NCBI GenBank assembly: GCA_904393575.1
Contig: CAJFMZ010000002.1
Span: forward strand, 1 to 62,612
DNA length: 62,612 nucleotides
Source of the DNA: an uncultured Sellimonas sp.
GTDB lineage: Bacteria > Bacillota > Clostridia > Lachnospirales > Lachnospiraceae
Direction: 5' to 3'
The position numbers and the translations under genes were made by a program. Of this stretch, positions 26,718-36,089 are shown piece by piece; positions within the stretch are counted from its first letter, which is position 1; every line of letters starts with the position of its first letter. The notes beneath the pieces were generated by a model. The model searched no databases and was not told the DNA's origin. It saw only the letters and a program-made list of their open reading frames with translations.

Positions 26718-27373
26718 TGAAAATGGAATTGGAACAGCTTCTGCCAGGTGAAATTGAGCGCAGAAGTTTTGAGATTATTACCGAAGAATTAGGGGAGAGA
26801 ACCTTCCCAAAGGAACAGGAGGATATTATCAAGCGGGTCATCCACACGACGGCGGATTTTGAGTACGCAGATACGATGACCTTTTCAAAAGACGCAGTAT
26901 CCTCTGCCCTCTCGGCTCTGAAAGACCGGGGGCGTACCATGATTGTGATGGATACCAATATGACCCGCTCCGGTATCCACAGAGCTTCTCTGGAGAAACT
27001 GGGGATTGAGGCGGTCTGTTATATGGCGGACCCGGATGTGGCAAGGGAGGCAAAGGAGCAAGGCATGACCAGGGCGGCCGTCAGTATGAACAAGGCCGCA
27101 AGGACAGCGGAGGAGACGGGAAAACGCGTGATCTTTTCGGTGGGAAATGCCCCGACGGCACTCATAGCCATCGAGGAACTGATCCGGGAAGGCAGGGTGC
27201 ACCCGGCTCTTGTGATTGGTGTTCCGGTGGGATTTGTCAATGTAGTACAGGCAAAAGAACGGATCATGACGGCAGATGTACCGTATATTGTGGCAAAAGG
27301 AAGAAAAGGCGGCAGCACGGTTGCAGCGGCCATCCTCAATGCGTTATTATATAAGATTGATACAGAGCGATAG
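26717..27373 (+). CDS. cbiC: Cobalt-precorrin-8 methylmutase
   Basis: This 218-residue enzyme moves the methyl group from C11 to C12 to give cobyrinic acid. The catalytic histidine is in RVIHTTADFEYAD near residue 42, and IVMDTNMTRSGIHR near residue 75 and VGNAPTALIAIEEL near residue 142 are diagnostic. The ATG shares a base with the cbiP stop. hemC follows after 15 bases. Confidence 0.95.
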   Translation: MKMELEQLLPGEIERRSFEIITEELGERTFPKEQEDIIKRVIHTTADFEYADTMTFSKDAVSSALSALKDRGRTMIVMDTNMTRSGIHRASLEKLGIEAVCYMADPDVAREAKEQGMTRAAVSMNKAARTAEETGKRVIFSVGNAPTALIAIEELIREGRVHPALVIGVPVGFVNVVQAKERIMTADVPYIVAKGRKGGSTVAAAILNALLYKIDTER

Positions 27374-27388
27374 AAGAAGGAACAGAAC

Positions 27389-28273
27389 ATGAACACACAT
27401 TTGAAGATAGGGAGCAGGGAGAGTGCTCTTGCGGTCAGACAGGCTGAGATTGTAAAAGAGACACTGGAAAAGGCAGCTCCCGGACTGCACATCGAAATCG
27501 TGACGATGAAGACGACCGGGGACAAAATTCTGCATAAGAGCCTGGAAAAAATCGGAGGGAAAGGACTTTTCGTCAAAGAACTGGACCGGGCACTTCTGGA
27601 TGGAACCATTGATCTTTCCGTGCACAGCCTGAAAGATATGCCAATGGAGATTCCGTCGGAGCTTCCGGTCGTTGCCTACACAAGAAGGGAGGATCCAAGA
27701 GACGCCCTGATCATAAAGGCAGGGCTTCCGGCTCTGAAAGAAGGAAGCGTGATCGGTTCCTCCAGCAGAAGACGGTCCCTGCAGGCAGGAAAACTCTTTC
27801 CGGGATGCAGGTTCAAAAACATTCGGGGAAACGTCCAGACGAGGCTTTTCAAGCTGGAACATGAGGACTATGAGGCTACCATTCTGGCCCTTGCGGGACT
27901 CAGACGTCTGGGAATGGAGCAGTGCGTCTCCAGGATTTTTTCAGTGGATGAGATGATTCCATCGGCAGGCCAGGGGATTCTGGCAGTTCAGGCCAGAAAA
28001 GGCGAGAAAATACCGGGTATCGAGGCGGTGGACTGCTTTGACAGCCGTCTGGCGGCAAAGGCGGAACGGAGCTTTGTCCGGTATCTGGACGGGGGCTGTA
28101 CTTCTCCGGTGGCCGCCTATGCTGAAACTTCCGGAAATGAAATCCGGATCCGGGGGCTTTACTATCATGAAGAATCCGGACAGTCTGTCACAGGCACGAT
28201 TTCCGGAGAAAAGCACCGGGGAGAAATGCTGGCAGAACGGCTTGCAAAAAATTTGAAAGGGAGATTTTCATAA
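27389..28273 (+). CDS. hemC: Hydroxymethylbilane synthase (porphobilinogen deaminase)
   Basis: The 294-residue enzyme polymerises four porphobilinogens into hydroxymethylbilane. LKIGSRESALAVRQAE at the start, HSLKDMPMEIP near residue 75, GSSSRRRSLQAGKLFPG near residue 126 and the dipyrromethane-cofactor cysteine in LDGGCTSPVAAY near residue 240 are all visible. Its place in the riboswitch operon links tetrapyrrole supply to cobalamin demand. The next start follows its stop directly. Confidence 0.96.
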   Translation: MNTHLKIGSRESALAVRQAEIVKETLEKAAPGLHIEIVTMKTTGDKILHKSLEKIGGKGLFVKELDRALLDGTIDLSVHSLKDMPMEIPSELPVVAYTRREDPRDALIIKAGLPALKEGSVIGSSSRRRSLQAGKLFPGCRFKNIRGNVQTRLFKLEHEDYEATILALAGLRRLGMEQCVSRIFSVDEMIPSAGQGILAVQARKGEKIPGIEAVDCFDSRLAAKAERSFVRYLDGGCTSPVAAYAETSGNEIRIRGLYYHEESGQSVTGTISGEKHRGEMLAERLAKNLKGRFS

Positions 28274-29818
28274 ATGAACGAGAAGAAAGAAGGAAAAGTC
28301 TGGATTGCCGGTGCCGGCCCCGGAGATGCGGGACTGTTGACGCTGAAAACAGCGGCGCTGATCGAGCAGGCGGATGTGATTGTCTATGACGCACTGATCA
28401 GCGCAGAAATCTTAAGCCTGATTCCGGCGAGGACGAAAACCATCAATGTAGGAAAACGCTCCAGCCGTCATCTCATGCCCCAGAGGGAAATCAACCGGAT
28501 TCTGGCAGAGCTGGCAGGAGAAGGCCTGCAGGTGCTCCGTCTGAAGGGAGGAGATCCCTTTGTATTTGGACGGGGCGGGGAAGAGGCAGAACTTCTGGCG
28601 GAGGAAGGCATTCCCTTTGAGGTGGTGCCGGGCATCACCTCTGGAGTGGCGGTGCCTGCCTATGCGGGAATTCCGGTCACCCATCGGGACTACACCTCTT
28701 CCTTTCACGTCATTACCGGACACACAAGAAAAGGGGGCGAATCCCGGATTGATTATGAGGCGCTGGCCAGGCTGGATGCCACACTGATTTTCCTGATGGG
28801 AGTCACCGCTCTCCCGGAGATTTGTGAAAAATTGCGGGAGGCCGGAATGGCGGATGATACGCCGGCAGCGGTCGTTCAGAATGGAACGCTGGCGTGCCAG
28901 AGACGGATTGTTTCCGACCTCTTGCATCTTCCGGAACAGGTGCGGGAAGCAAAGATCCAGGCGCCGGCAGTGATTGTCGTAGGAAAAGTCTGCCGCCTGG
29001 CGGATGCGTTTTCCTGGTCGGAAAAGCGTCCTCTTGGTGGAAGACAGATTCTGGTCACCAGGCCGGAGCCTCAGGGAGCGGCCATGGCGGAAACGCTGCG
29101 GGGACTTGGAGCCCAGGTGCTGGAGCTTCCATCGATCCGGATCCGGCCTCTTCCAAAGGAAGAAAACAGGGCGAAAGTCCTGGAGGCCTGGAAGAAGATA
29201 CAGGAAAAGGATGGAGAGGGAACGGTCTGGATTGTCTTTACGAGTGCGGCGGGCGTCCGTGCATTCTTTGAACTTCTGGAACAGGAGCAGATCGATATCC
29301 GCACATTCTGGAAAGCCAGGTTTGCCGTAATCGGAAGCGGAACCGGAATGGAGCTCAGGCGGAGAGGAATCCGTCCGGATCTGATGCCGGAAGTTTATGA
29401 GGCGGCAGAGCTTGGGAAAGCTCTGGCAGAGCAGACCGGCGAAAAGGATCTGGTGGCGGCGTTCCGGGCCAGGGAAGCTTCAGAAGAGCTTTTCCCGCCG
29501 ATCCTGCAAACCGGGGCGGACTGTATGGATCTTCCGGTTTATGAAACGGAAATCGGAGGAGAAGTACCGTGTCTGGAACAGCTTGCAGCACAGGTTCGGG
29601 AGGGCAAGGTGGATTATGTCACCTTTACCAGTGCGTCCACGGTACGGGGCTTCATCAGTCAGATGAAAGACCGGATAGATCCGGGACAGATTCTTGCCGT
29701 CTGCATCGGCAGGAAGACGCAGGAGGAGGCAAAACGGTATGGAATGCGCACCGTAGTATCGGAAAAAGCGACGGTGGAGAGTATGATAGAGCGGATTCTG
29801 AAATTGCAAAAACAATAA
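28274..29818 (+). CDS. cobA-hemD: Uroporphyrinogen-III C-methyltransferase / uroporphyrinogen-III synthase fusion
   Basis: The 514-residue protein joins a SUMT methylase (residues 1-245) and a HemD cyclase (about 255-514), as in many Clostridia. The first half has AGPGDAGLLTLKTAALIEQA, KGGDPFVFGRGGEEAELL near residue 84 and VVPGITSGVAVPAYAGIPVTHR near residue 115. The second half starts GGRQILVTRPEPQGAAMAETLR and ends with a TFTSASTVRGF block. It turns hydroxymethylbilane into uroporphyrinogen III and then precorrin-2. No dehydrogenase for precorrin-2 to sirohydrochlorin is fused. It is the last gene of the operon, followed by a terminator. Confidence 0.96.
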   Translation: MNEKKEGKVWIAGAGPGDAGLLTLKTAALIEQADVIVYDALISAEILSLIPARTKTINVGKRSSRHLMPQREINRILAELAGEGLQVLRLKGGDPFVFGRGGEEAELLAEEGIPFEVVPGITSGVAVPAYAGIPVTHRDYTSSFHVITGHTRKGGESRIDYEALARLDATLIFLMGVTALPEICEKLREAGMADDTPAAVVQNGTLACQRRIVSDLLHLPEQVREAKIQAPAVIVVGKVCRLADAFSWSEKRPLGGRQILVTRPEPQGAAMAETLRGLGAQVLELPSIRIRPLPKEENRAKVLEAWKKIQEKDGEGTVWIVFTSAAGVRAFFELLEQEQIDIRTFWKARFAVIGSGTGMELRRRGIRPDLMPEVYEAAELGKALAEQTGEKDLVAAFRAREASEELFPPILQTGADCMDLPVYETEIGGEVPCLEQLAAQVREGKVDYVTFTSASTVRGFISQMKDRIDPGQILAVCIGRKTQEEAKRYGMRTVVSEKATVESMIERILKLQKQ

Positions 29819-29825
29819 GAACCGA

Positions 29826-29854
29826 AGGGCTGGCTGTCAGGACCGGCCCTTTTA
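29826..29854 (+). terminator. Terminator of the cobalamin operon
   Basis: AGGGCTGG (29826-29833) pairs with CCGGCCCT (29843-29850), one pair being G-T, followed by TTT. It begins 7 bases after the cobA-hemD stop. Confidence 0.85.
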
Positions 29855-30008
29855 ATCTGTCCAGAGGAAAAAGGGGCAATTTGCTAAAAGCAAAAGCCGA
29901 AAATTACAGGAAAAGACAAAACCGTTTATTTTTGCGAACCAGAATGGTAAAATAGATCTGCCTAAAGTACGATCAAGAAATGAGGGAAAAGAGAAAGGAT
30001 GAAAAGTT

Positions 30009-30929
30009 ATGAGGAACACACATCAAATACGGAATTCACTGCTGCTTTTTCTGACCGCATTGATCTGGGGAACGGCATTTGTAGCCCAGAGCGTAGGAAT
30101 GGAGTATGTCGGACCGCTTACCTATACCTGTGTCCGGTCAGTGATTGCCGGGATCATGTTGATTCCCTGCATTGCCTTTTTGAACAAGGTGAATCCAAAT
30201 GAGAGGGAAAAGGAGATTTGCAGGGACGAAAAGAGAAGGAAAGACTATCAGAAGACACTGCTTGCCGGAGGAATCTGTTGCGGCCTTGCGCTTGGGGCGG
30301 CCAGCAGCCTTCAACAGATTGGAATCCAGTATACCACGGTTGGAAAAGCCGGATTTATTACCACATTTTATATTATTCTGGTACCGATCATCGGACTCTT
30401 CTTTAAGAAGCGTTGCGGGATCAACGTCTGGATCGGTGTTTTCTTTGCCCTGGCAGGACTTTATTTTCTCTGTATTACAGAGGGATTTTCCATCGGGTAC
30501 GGAGATGCGATGGTATTTTTCTGTGCCCTGGCATTTTCTGTGCACATCCTGGTGATCGACCACTTTACACAACTGGTGGACGGAGTGAAAATGTCCTGTA
30601 TTCAGTTTTTTGTGGCGGCGATCGTAAGCGGAATCGGAATGCTGATTCTGGAACATCCGGATCTTCATAGCATTCTTGCGGCATGGATTCCGATTCTTTA
30701 TGCTGGAGCGCTGTCAAGCGGAGTTGGCTACACCCTTCAGATCATCGGACAGAAGGGAATGAATCCGACCGTCGCTTCTTTGATTCTGAGTCTGGAATCG
30801 GTGATATCCGTTCTGGCAGGCATGATCATTTTGCACGAAAATCTGACATCCAGGGAAGTCCTCGGATGTATTTTGATGTTTATTGCCATTATACTGGCCC
30901 AGCTTCCGGAGAAAAAAACGGCTTCTTAA
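30009..30929 (+). CDS. EamA/DMT-superfamily transporter
   Basis: A 306-residue membrane protein with about ten transmembrane helices in two EamA repeats. The N-terminal LTALIWGTAFVAQSVGMEYVGP and the second-repeat start near residue 160 (DAMVFFCALAFSVHILVIDHF) are typical. The C-terminal PTVASLILSLESVISVLAG is the conserved region of the drug/metabolite transporter family. The substrate cannot be predicted; relatives export amino acids or metabolites. It is flanked by terminator-type DNA upstream and a promoter downstream, so it is probably monocistronic. Confidence 0.88.
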   Translation: MRNTHQIRNSLLLFLTALIWGTAFVAQSVGMEYVGPLTYTCVRSVIAGIMLIPCIAFLNKVNPNEREKEICRDEKRRKDYQKTLLAGGICCGLALGAASSLQQIGIQYTTVGKAGFITTFYIILVPIIGLFFKKRCGINVWIGVFFALAGLYFLCITEGFSIGYGDAMVFFCALAFSVHILVIDHFTQLVDGVKMSCIQFFVAAIVSGIGMLILEHPDLHSILAAWIPILYAGALSSGVGYTLQIIGQKGMNPTVASLILSLESVISVLAGMIILHENLTSREVLGCILMFIAIILAQLPEKKTAS

Positions 30930-30969
30930 CATGAATTTTACATAGATTTAACGTAAAGTTTAAAATCTA

Positions 30970-30999
30970 TTGACACTCATGATTCCTTTCCGATACAAT
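30970..30999 (+). promoter_or_regulatory. Promoter of the Na/phosphate cotransporter gene
   Basis: TTGACA (30970-30975) and TACAAT (30994-30999) are 18 bases apart. This near-consensus promoter lies about 65 bases before the gene start. Confidence 0.72.
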
Positions 31000-31064
31000 G
31001 AAAGATAGTGCGGCGTACACAAAGGCTGCACCAGGAGTAATGAAAATCAGGAGGAATATCACAA

Positions 31065-32699
31065 ATGAAACCGGAATATGTGTTTATGCTGCTTGGAGGG
31101 CTGGGACTCTTTCTATGCGGAATGCAGATGATGAGCAGCAATCTGGAAGCGGTGGCAGGAGACCGTCTGAAAGGGATCCTGGAAAAGCTGACTTCCAACC
31201 GGATCCTTGGAGTGCTGGTAGGAGCCGTGATTACGGCAGTGATCCAGTCTTCATCTGCCACAACAGTCATGGTAGTCGGATTTGTCAATTCAGGGCTGAT
31301 GACACTGCGCCAGGCAGTATGGATCATTATGGGAGCCAATATCGGAACCACCATCACCGGACAGCTGGTTGCCCTGGATATCGGGACGATTGCCCCGCTC
31401 TTTGCCTTTTTGGGCATTGCCATCGGTATGTTTTCCAAAAAGCGCAGCGTACAGCATGTGGGAAGCATTATCGCAGGACTGGGAGTTCTGTTTATCGGAT
31501 TAGGCATGATGAGCGATGCCATGGTACCGATGCGGGATTCCGAACTGTTTGTCAATGCACTGACAAGCTTTTCCAATCCGCTGGTGGGAATTCTTGCAGG
31601 AGCTGTTTTTACTGCCGTCATCCAGTCTTCATCTGCGTCCGTTGGAATCCTTCAGGCGCTGGCGTTAAGCGGACTGATTGACATTCACAGCGCGGTTTTC
31701 GTTCTGTTTGGACAGAACATCGGAACCTGCATCACCTCCCTCCTTGCCTCTGTGGGAATGAACCGGAACGCAAAGCGGACAACGGTGATCCACTTTATGT
31801 TCAATGTCATCGGCACCATTATTTTTGTCACCCTTTGTCTTGTGACACCGCTCACTGATGTGGTGGCAGGATGGACACCGGGGCATCCGGCTTCCCAGAT
31901 TGCCAATATGCACACCCTGTTCAATGTAGTAACGACCATCATTCTGATGCCGTTTGGAAACGGACTGGCCGCACTGGCGGAAAAGATCCTGCCGGATCAG
32001 AAGGAAGAACAGGCACAGCCGGACGAAGAACAGTGGCTGCGGGAGATCATGAACTCCCAGCATGTCCTTGGCTCCTCGGCTATCGCCATCAGCAGCCTGA
32101 TGGAAAATGCAGGCAGCATGTATGCACTGGCAAGGGAAAATGTACTGAAAGGATTCGACATGATTCTCTCCGGAGACGACAGCCGGTTTGCTGAAGTGGA
32201 AGAGACAGAAAACAAGATTGACCTCTACAATATAAATATTTCCAGACGCGTCTCCAAAGTACTCACGATCGAACACGGACCTGCGGAGACAAAGAAATTA
32301 AACAGCATCTTCCAGATCGTCGGAAACATCGAACGGGTAGGAGACCACGCCATGAATTTCGCGGAGCATGCCGCCGCTATCAAAGAAAAAGGATTAAAAC
32401 TGTCCAGAGAGACCATCCAGGAACTCAAAGAGATGCAGGAACAGTGCAGAAAGGCATTCGAACGCATGGAAATCTCCGCCCAGGCAGATCCAACCCAGCT
32501 TCTGGTGGACGCAGTCAGCTTTGAACGCGCGGTGGACGACATCACCGAACGGTGCCGGGACAGACAGGCAGAACGCATTCACAACCACGCATGCGAAATC
32601 GAAAGCGCAGTACTCTACTCCGAAATCCTCATCGATTACGAACGGATCGGAGACCATATGAGAAACATTGCAGAAGCATACGCAGAACAAAACACATAA
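31065..32699 (+). CDS. Na/phosphate cotransporter family protein with PhoU-like C-terminus
   Basis: A 544-residue protein with two inverted membrane repeats, each marked by a serine-rich motif: AVIQSSSATTVMVVGFVNSG near residue 60 and AVIQSSSASVGILQALALSG near residue 185. This is the NptA/PNaS family arrangement. Residues about 330-544 form a cytoplasmic helical PhoU-like domain (VGNIERVGDHAMNFAEHA, and a second LIDYERIGDHMRNIAEAYAE). It probably imports phosphate, or another anion, with sodium. The last 500 bases are noticeably richer in A and C than the rest of the gene. GGAGGAAT precedes the start. Confidence 0.92.
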   Translation: MKPEYVFMLLGGLGLFLCGMQMMSSNLEAVAGDRLKGILEKLTSNRILGVLVGAVITAVIQSSSATTVMVVGFVNSGLMTLRQAVWIIMGANIGTTITGQLVALDIGTIAPLFAFLGIAIGMFSKKRSVQHVGSIIAGLGVLFIGLGMMSDAMVPMRDSELFVNALTSFSNPLVGILAGAVFTAVIQSSSASVGILQALALSGLIDIHSAVFVLFGQNIGTCITSLLASVGMNRNAKRTTVIHFMFNVIGTIIFVTLCLVTPLTDVVAGWTPGHPASQIANMHTLFNVVTTIILMPFGNGLAALAEKILPDQKEEQAQPDEEQWLREIMNSQHVLGSSAIAISSLMENAGSMYALARENVLKGFDMILSGDDSRFAEVEETENKIDLYNINISRRVSKVLTIEHGPAETKKLNSIFQIVGNIERVGDHAMNFAEHAAAIKEKGLKLSRETIQELKEMQEQCRKAFERMEISAQADPTQLLVDAVSFERAVDDITERCRDRQAERIHNHACEIESAVLYSEILIDYERIGDHMRNIAEAYAEQNT

Positions 32700-32732
32700 A
32701 TTTAGCACGTTAATACGTTAAACACGCATAGA

Positions 32733-32766
32733 GGGGACGTGTACCTGTGAATCGGTACACGTCCCC
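32733..32766. repeat. Palindromic repeat, copy 1
   Basis: GGGGACGTGTACC and GGTACACGTCCCC form a perfect 13-bp inverted repeat around the loop TGTGAATC. It lies 33 bases after the Na/phosphate gene. The arms are identical to those of the copies at 49020 and 49386. There is no T run, so it is not a standard terminator. Confidence 0.9.
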
Positions 32767-32837
32767 ATATCGCATTTCAGTGGTAAAAATTAATCAATTC
32801 TTCATATTGTTTTTATGGCATTTAAAATTTCTGGGCG

Positions 32838-32843
32838 TATAAT
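32838..32843 (+). promoter_or_regulatory. Probable -10 box of the P-type ATPase gene
   Basis: A consensus TATAAT lies 55 bases before the gene start. No convincing -35 box is seen at 16-18 bases upstream. Confidence 0.45.
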
Positions 32844-32898
32844 AGAACCATGAGAATTAGACGGTATGACAAAAGATGAGACGAAAGGGAGAGACAGC

Positions 32899-35367
32899 AT
32901 GATTGAACGACTTGCCGGAATACTGAGAAGAAGAGCGGATGAGGAAGAGGAGTACGAGCCGGAGCGGCTTCCGATCCGCCGGTGTATGCCGGATTATCAT
33001 ACAGGGCTTTATGAGGAGGAGATCATGGAGCGTGAGGAGGGCGGCTGGACGAATGATCCGGTGGATCCGCCATCCAAGACGACGCGGGACATTATTCATG
33101 ATAATGTGTTTACCTATTTTAACCTGATTTTTGTGATTCTGGGACTGCTTTTGATTTTGGTGGGGGCATTCCGGGATCTGACCTTTCTTCCGGTTATTAT
33201 TTTGAATACGCTGATCGGGATTATCCAGGAGATCCGGGCGAAGAATGTGTTGGATAAGATGACGATGCTCCATGCTCCGAAGGCGACGGTTGTGCGGAAC
33301 GGCCGGAAGCGTGTCATTGCGGTGGAGGATCTGGTGATCGATGACATTGTTATTTTCAAGGCGGGAAATCAGATCTGCGCGGATGCGATTGTAGAGCACG
33401 GGGAAGTGCAGGTCAATGAGTCGCTGCTGACCGGTGAGGCGGATGAGATCACGAAAACCAAGGGAAGTATCCTGATGTCGGGAAGCTTCATTGTCTCCGG
33501 GGAATGCTATGCGAGACTGGAGAAGGTGGGGGCGGATTCCTATATTTCCAGACTGACGCTGGAGGCAAAGGCGATGAAGGATGGAGAGCAGTCGGAGATG
33601 ATCCGGTCCCTGGACAAGCTGGTCAAGGGCGTCGGAATCATCATTATTCCGATCGGCCTGATCTTGTTTATCCAGAGCTTCTTCTTAAATGATGAAGGCT
33701 TCCGCTCCAGTGTTACGGCCATGGTGGCGGCTGTCATCGGTATGGTGCCGGAGGGACTGTATCTGCTGGCCAGTGTGGCGCTGGCGGTAAGTGCGGTGCG
33801 TCTGGCCAAGCAGAAGGTACTGCTGCACGATATGAAGAGTATTGAGACTCTTGCAAGGGTCAATGTACTCTGTGTGGATAAGACGGGAACCATTACGGAA
33901 AATACGATGAAGGTTCAGGGACTCCGGGCGGCAAAGCAGTATGATAAAGAGACCATGCCCCCTCTGAAAGGGCTGATCGGTGACTTTGCCCAGGCCATGA
34001 ATCCGGACAATATTACGATGGAGGCGGTGCAGGCTTATTTTCAGAAGAGTACCGGGAGAAGGGCCAGAAGGATTACGTCTTTTTCCTCGGAATTCAAATA
34101 CAGCAGCGCCACATTTGAGGATGGTTCCTATGTCCTTGGCGCGCCGGAGTTTGTACTGAGGGACGACTATCCGGAGTACGAAGAGGAGATTCAGAAAGAG
34201 GCGGCCAAAGGATACCGGGTCCTTGTATTTGGAAGCTGCATGGAGGAGCCGGACGGAAAGGCACTCAAAGGTGCGGTGACGCCCCTTGCCTATATTATGC
34301 TGGCCAACCCGGTCCGGAAAGAGGCGCCGAAGACCTTTGCCTATTTTGAAGAACAGGGAGTGGAGGTCAAGGTTATTTCCGGAGACAATCCGGTGACCGT
34401 GTCCGAGGTGGCAAAAAAGGCGGGTATCACAGGAGCGGAGAACTATGTGGATGCGACAACGCTGACTACGGAGGAGGAGATCCGCCGGGCAGTGATGGAA
34501 TATACGGTATTTGGCCGGGTTACACCGGCACAGAAGTGGCAGTTTGTCCAGGCTCTGAAGGGGGAAGGGCGGACGGTAGCCATGACGGGAGACGGTGTCA
34601 ACGATGTGCTGGCATTAAAGGACGCGGACTGCAGTATTGCCATGGCATCCGGAAGCGATGCGGCAGCCCAGGCATCGCAGCTTGTCCTGCTGGAATCGGA
34701 TTTCTCCTGTATGCCAAGTGTCGTGCTGGAAGGACGGCGGGTAGTCAACAATATTCAGCGGTCAGCCAGCCTGTTCCTGGTGAAAAATATTTTCTCCCTG
34801 CTGCTTTCGATTTTCTCGGCGGTATTCATGATTACCTATCCGCTGGAGCCATCTCAGGTATCGCTGATCAGTATGTTTACGATCGGGGTTCCGGCCTTCT
34901 TCCTTGCGCTGGAGCCGAATAAAAGCATTATCCAGGGACATTTCCTGACCAACGTCTTCCTGAAAGCACTTCCTGCGGCGTTGACGGATGTGCTGGCGGT
35001 AGGGTCGCTGGTTGTGTTTGGAGAGACATTTGGCGTCAAGGCGACGGACATCTCGACTGCGGCAACCATGCTGCTTGCCATTGTGGGCTTTATGATCCTT
35101 TACCGGATCAGCCAGCCGATGAACAAGATCCGTGTGGCGGTACTGATCGGATGCATCTGCGCCCTGCTGTTCTGCAGTACGGTGCTGAATCAGCTGTTTG
35201 CCATTACCGGAATGTCGGCGGAATGTGTCATGCTCTTTGTTGTCTTTTCCATCGCAACAGAGCCGGTGCTCCGTTATCTGACAATGTTTGTCGGAAGTGT
35301 CAAGAGGTTTTACGACAAGGTGAAGGGAAAAGTGTTTATTGGGAAAAAGGAGGAAAAGGAAGCATAG
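32899..35367 (+). CDS. HAD-type cation-transporting P-type ATPase (CtpE-like)
   Basis: The 822-residue pump has the phosphorylation motif CVDKTGTITEN near residue 335, the actuator loop LTGEADEITKTKG (TGEA where most pumps have TGES) near residue 180, VPEGLYLLASVALA near residue 285, and the hinge MTGDGVNDVLALKDAD near residue 562. Eight to ten membrane helices are expected. The pattern VPEGL with TGEA resembles the CtpE/Firmicute group, one member of which has been linked to calcium uptake in mycobacteria; the ion here is not established. The start at 32899 has AAAGGGA upstream, while the ATG at 32866 has none. An acidic, arginine-rich N-terminal tail precedes the first helix. nrdG follows after 13 bases. 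Confidence 0.88.
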   Translation: MIERLAGILRRRADEEEEYEPERLPIRRCMPDYHTGLYEEEIMEREEGGWTNDPVDPPSKTTRDIIHDNVFTYFNLIFVILGLLLILVGAFRDLTFLPVIILNTLIGIIQEIRAKNVLDKMTMLHAPKATVVRNGRKRVIAVEDLVIDDIVIFKAGNQICADAIVEHGEVQVNESLLTGEADEITKTKGSILMSGSFIVSGECYARLEKVGADSYISRLTLEAKAMKDGEQSEMIRSLDKLVKGVGIIIIPIGLILFIQSFFLNDEGFRSSVTAMVAAVIGMVPEGLYLLASVALAVSAVRLAKQKVLLHDMKSIETLARVNVLCVDKTGTITENTMKVQGLRAAKQYDKETMPPLKGLIGDFAQAMNPDNITMEAVQAYFQKSTGRRARRITSFSSEFKYSSATFEDGSYVLGAPEFVLRDDYPEYEEEIQKEAAKGYRVLVFGSCMEEPDGKALKGAVTPLAYIMLANPVRKEAPKTFAYFEEQGVEVKVISGDNPVTVSEVAKKAGITGAENYVDATTLTTEEEIRRAVMEYTVFGRVTPAQKWQFVQALKGEGRTVAMTGDGVNDVLALKDADCSIAMASGSDAAAQASQLVLLESDFSCMPSVVLEGRRVVNNIQRSASLFLVKNIFSLLLSIFSAVFMITYPLEPSQVSLISMFTIGVPAFFLALEPNKSIIQGHFLTNVFLKALPAALTDVLAVGSLVVFGETFGVKATDISTAATMLLAIVGFMILYRISQPMNKIRVAVLIGCICALLFCSTVLNQLFAITGMSAECVMLFVVFSIATEPVLRYLTMFVGSVKRFYDKVKGKVFIGKKEEKEA

Positions 35368-35380
35368 GAGGGATGAGATC

Positions 35381-36073
35381 ATGAGAATTCAGGGACTGCA
35401 AAAGCTGACGCTTCTGGATTATCCTGGAAAGACGGCGTGTACGGTCTTTTTTGGGGGATGCAACTTCCGATGTCCATTCTGCCACAATGCGGCTCTTGTG
35501 ACCGGCGTGGAAGAGAATGAGGACATACCGCAGGAGACGGTTCTGGAATTTTTGAAAAAGCGAAAAGGGATTCTGGACGGGGTCTGCATCAGCGGGGGAG
35601 AGCCGTTGATACAGCCGGGGCTGGATGAGTTTTTGAAAAAGGTCCGGGATTTGGGATATCTGATCAAGCTGGATACCAACGGCAGTTTTCCGGAGCGGCT
35701 GGAGCGCTTTGTGGAGGAAGGGCTTGTGGACCAGGTGGCGATGGATCTGAAAAATTCAAAAGAAAAGTACGGACAGACCATCGGGCTTCCGAAATTTGAT
35801 ATCCGGCCGGTGGAAGAGAGTGTGGAGTTCCTACTGGAGGATCCTGTTCCCTATGCATTCCGGACCACCGTTGTAAGAGAGTTCCACCAGAAATCCGATT
35901 TTGAACAGATGGGACTCTGGATCCGGGGAGCCAGGAAATATTATCTGCAGCAGTTTGAGAATTCTGGCGGCCTGATTCAGGACGGACTCCATGCCTATGA
36001 CGAGCCGGTGCTTTTCCAGGCTCTTGAAATCATGAAACACTATGTCAAAGACGCGGAAATCCGCGGAATATAG
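35381..36073 (+). CDS. nrdG: Anaerobic ribonucleoside-triphosphate reductase activating protein
   Basis: The 230-residue radical SAM enzyme makes the glycyl radical on NrdD. The [4Fe-4S] cluster motif C-x3-C-x2-C is in GCNFRCPFCHN near residue 28, and SGGEPLIQPGLDEFLKKV near residue 69 binds SAM. The start LQKLTLLDYPGKTACTVFF is typical of the NrdG2-type subgroup. AGGAGGGA lies before the ATG at 35381; the longer frame from 35339 overlaps the ATPase gene and is rejected. It is transcribed with the ATPase, and nrdD follows behind a separate promoter. Confidence 0.93.
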   Translation: MRIQGLQKLTLLDYPGKTACTVFFGGCNFRCPFCHNAALVTGVEENEDIPQETVLEFLKKRKGILDGVCISGGEPLIQPGLDEFLKKVRDLGYLIKLDTNGSFPERLERFVEEGLVDQVAMDLKNSKEKYGQTIGLPKFDIRPVEESVEFLLEDPVPYAFRTTVVREFHQKSDFEQMGLWIRGARKYYLQQFENSGGLIQDGLHAYDEPVLFQALEIMKHYVKDAEIRGI

Positions 36074-36089
36074 AGCAAAGACTGTAGAA

